From the NCBI RefSeq assembly GCF_900128505.1, contig NZ_LT669940.1:1212883-1276882 (forward strand): a DNA stretch of 64,000 bases. Reading direction: 5' to 3'. The position numbers and the translations under genes are program-made. Below, piece after piece: positions 63,782-64,000 of the stretch (within the stretch, counting starts at the first letter, position 1; every line of letters starts with the position of its first letter). The notes under the pieces were generated by a model. The model saw nothing but the letters and a program-made list of their open reading frames with translations. It did no database searches and was not told where the DNA came from. Origin of the DNA: Parabacteroides timonensis (GTDB taxonomy: Bacteria > Bacteroidota > Bacteroidia > Bacteroidales > Tannerellaceae).

Positions 63782-64000
63782 ATTTGATATTCCCTGTTTT
63801 ACGATACATATTAGTGAGTTTAAGAAGTTCATTGACGCCGCTTTAGTATCTCCGTATGGATTTAAGGGTGTCCGAATACAGGCCAATCTATATGCAAAGA
63901 TCTACGGGCAAAATTATTCGCAGCAACTGAAAATAAAAACGGGCAGCTTCAACACCTGCCCGTTTCCTTGTTTGTCCGGTTCAATTCAGAAGCCCGTTCT
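63782..64000 (+). other. Unassigned open frame at window end
   Basis: A plus-strand frame without stop runs from inside the regulator's end to the window edge, including SEFKKFIDAALVSPYGFKGV and RIQANLYAKIYGQNYSQQLK. It has no start codon near its beginning and runs into a hairpin, so it may be a gene fragment rather than an active gene. No family recognised. Confidence 0.3.
63937..63965 (+). terminator. Hairpin, terminator-like
   Basis: AAACGGGCAG (63937-63946) and CTGCCCGTTT (63956-63965), 9-nt loop, preceded by A-rich DNA. The minus strand shows a T-run after the stem (TTTTTATTTT), the plus strand only CCTTG, so it most likely terminates a gene entering from the right. Confidence 0.65.

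Overview
The window is from a gut-type Bacteroidales chromosome, most like Parabacteroides or Bacteroides. The evidence is a SusC/SusD polysaccharide-utilisation locus (PUL), ECF sigma/FecR pairs, Bacteroidetes-type promoters (-33 TTTG or TTG, -7 TAnnTTTG), no Shine-Dalgarno signals, and families largely restricted to this order (DUF4923, DUF3256, PepSY-like lipoproteins). Species cannot be fixed from sequence reading alone.

Layout. 1-2.5 kb: 3' part of a GH78 alpha-L-rhamnosidase. 2.5-6.9 kb: a TolC-type exporter, an NtrC-family response regulator and its kinase, behind a clear sigma-54 promoter with two upstream direct repeats. 6.9-11.1 kb: a beta-propeller lipoprotein and a large multidomain secreted protein (propeller, HzsA-like domain, two CxxCH haem motifs, FGE fold without catalytic cysteines). 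11.3-27 kb: a PUL with AraC regulator, an unrecognised 805-aa secreted protein, GH29, GH2, SusD, SusC with STN domain, FecR and ECF sigma. 27-29.8 kb: housekeeping genes (N-acetylhexosamine kinase-like, L31, class II aldolase).

30.3-37.8 kb: a complete type II-C CRISPR-Cas system. It has a tracrRNA on the minus strand, cas9 (1506 aa), cas1, cas2 and an array of 18 repeats of 47 bp with 17 spacers. Read in crRNA orientation (minus strand), every repeat contains a Bacteroidetes promoter, so each crRNA can be transcribed on its own. The DNA of the tracr anti-repeat is a shortened copy of the same promoter-bearing repeat and points at cas9. The degenerate last repeat is altered only in its tracr-pairing half and keeps the promoter half.

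37.8-49.3 kb: 14-TM MFS pump and metallopeptidase operon, DUF4923, a YczE-like membrane protein preceded by five palindromes at a 21-22 bp period, a Pif1-like helicase, a YidE/AspT-type transporter, and truA-EamA-DUF3256. 49.4-53.3 kb: three PepSY-like exported proteins with an OmpR/HisKA two-component system. 53.4-57.1 kb: a second ECF sigma/anti-sigma module with two exported proteins, then an MFS pump. 57.1-58.0 kb: a scar of broken regulator genes resembling conjugative-transposon cargo. 58.0-63.8 kb: an oxidoreductase operon (flavodoxin-fold reductase, SDR, three aldo/keto reductases, F420-reductase-like protein) divergent from an AraC regulator. The window ends in an unassigned open frame with a hairpin.

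No tRNA, rRNA, intact insertion sequence or replication origin was recognised.
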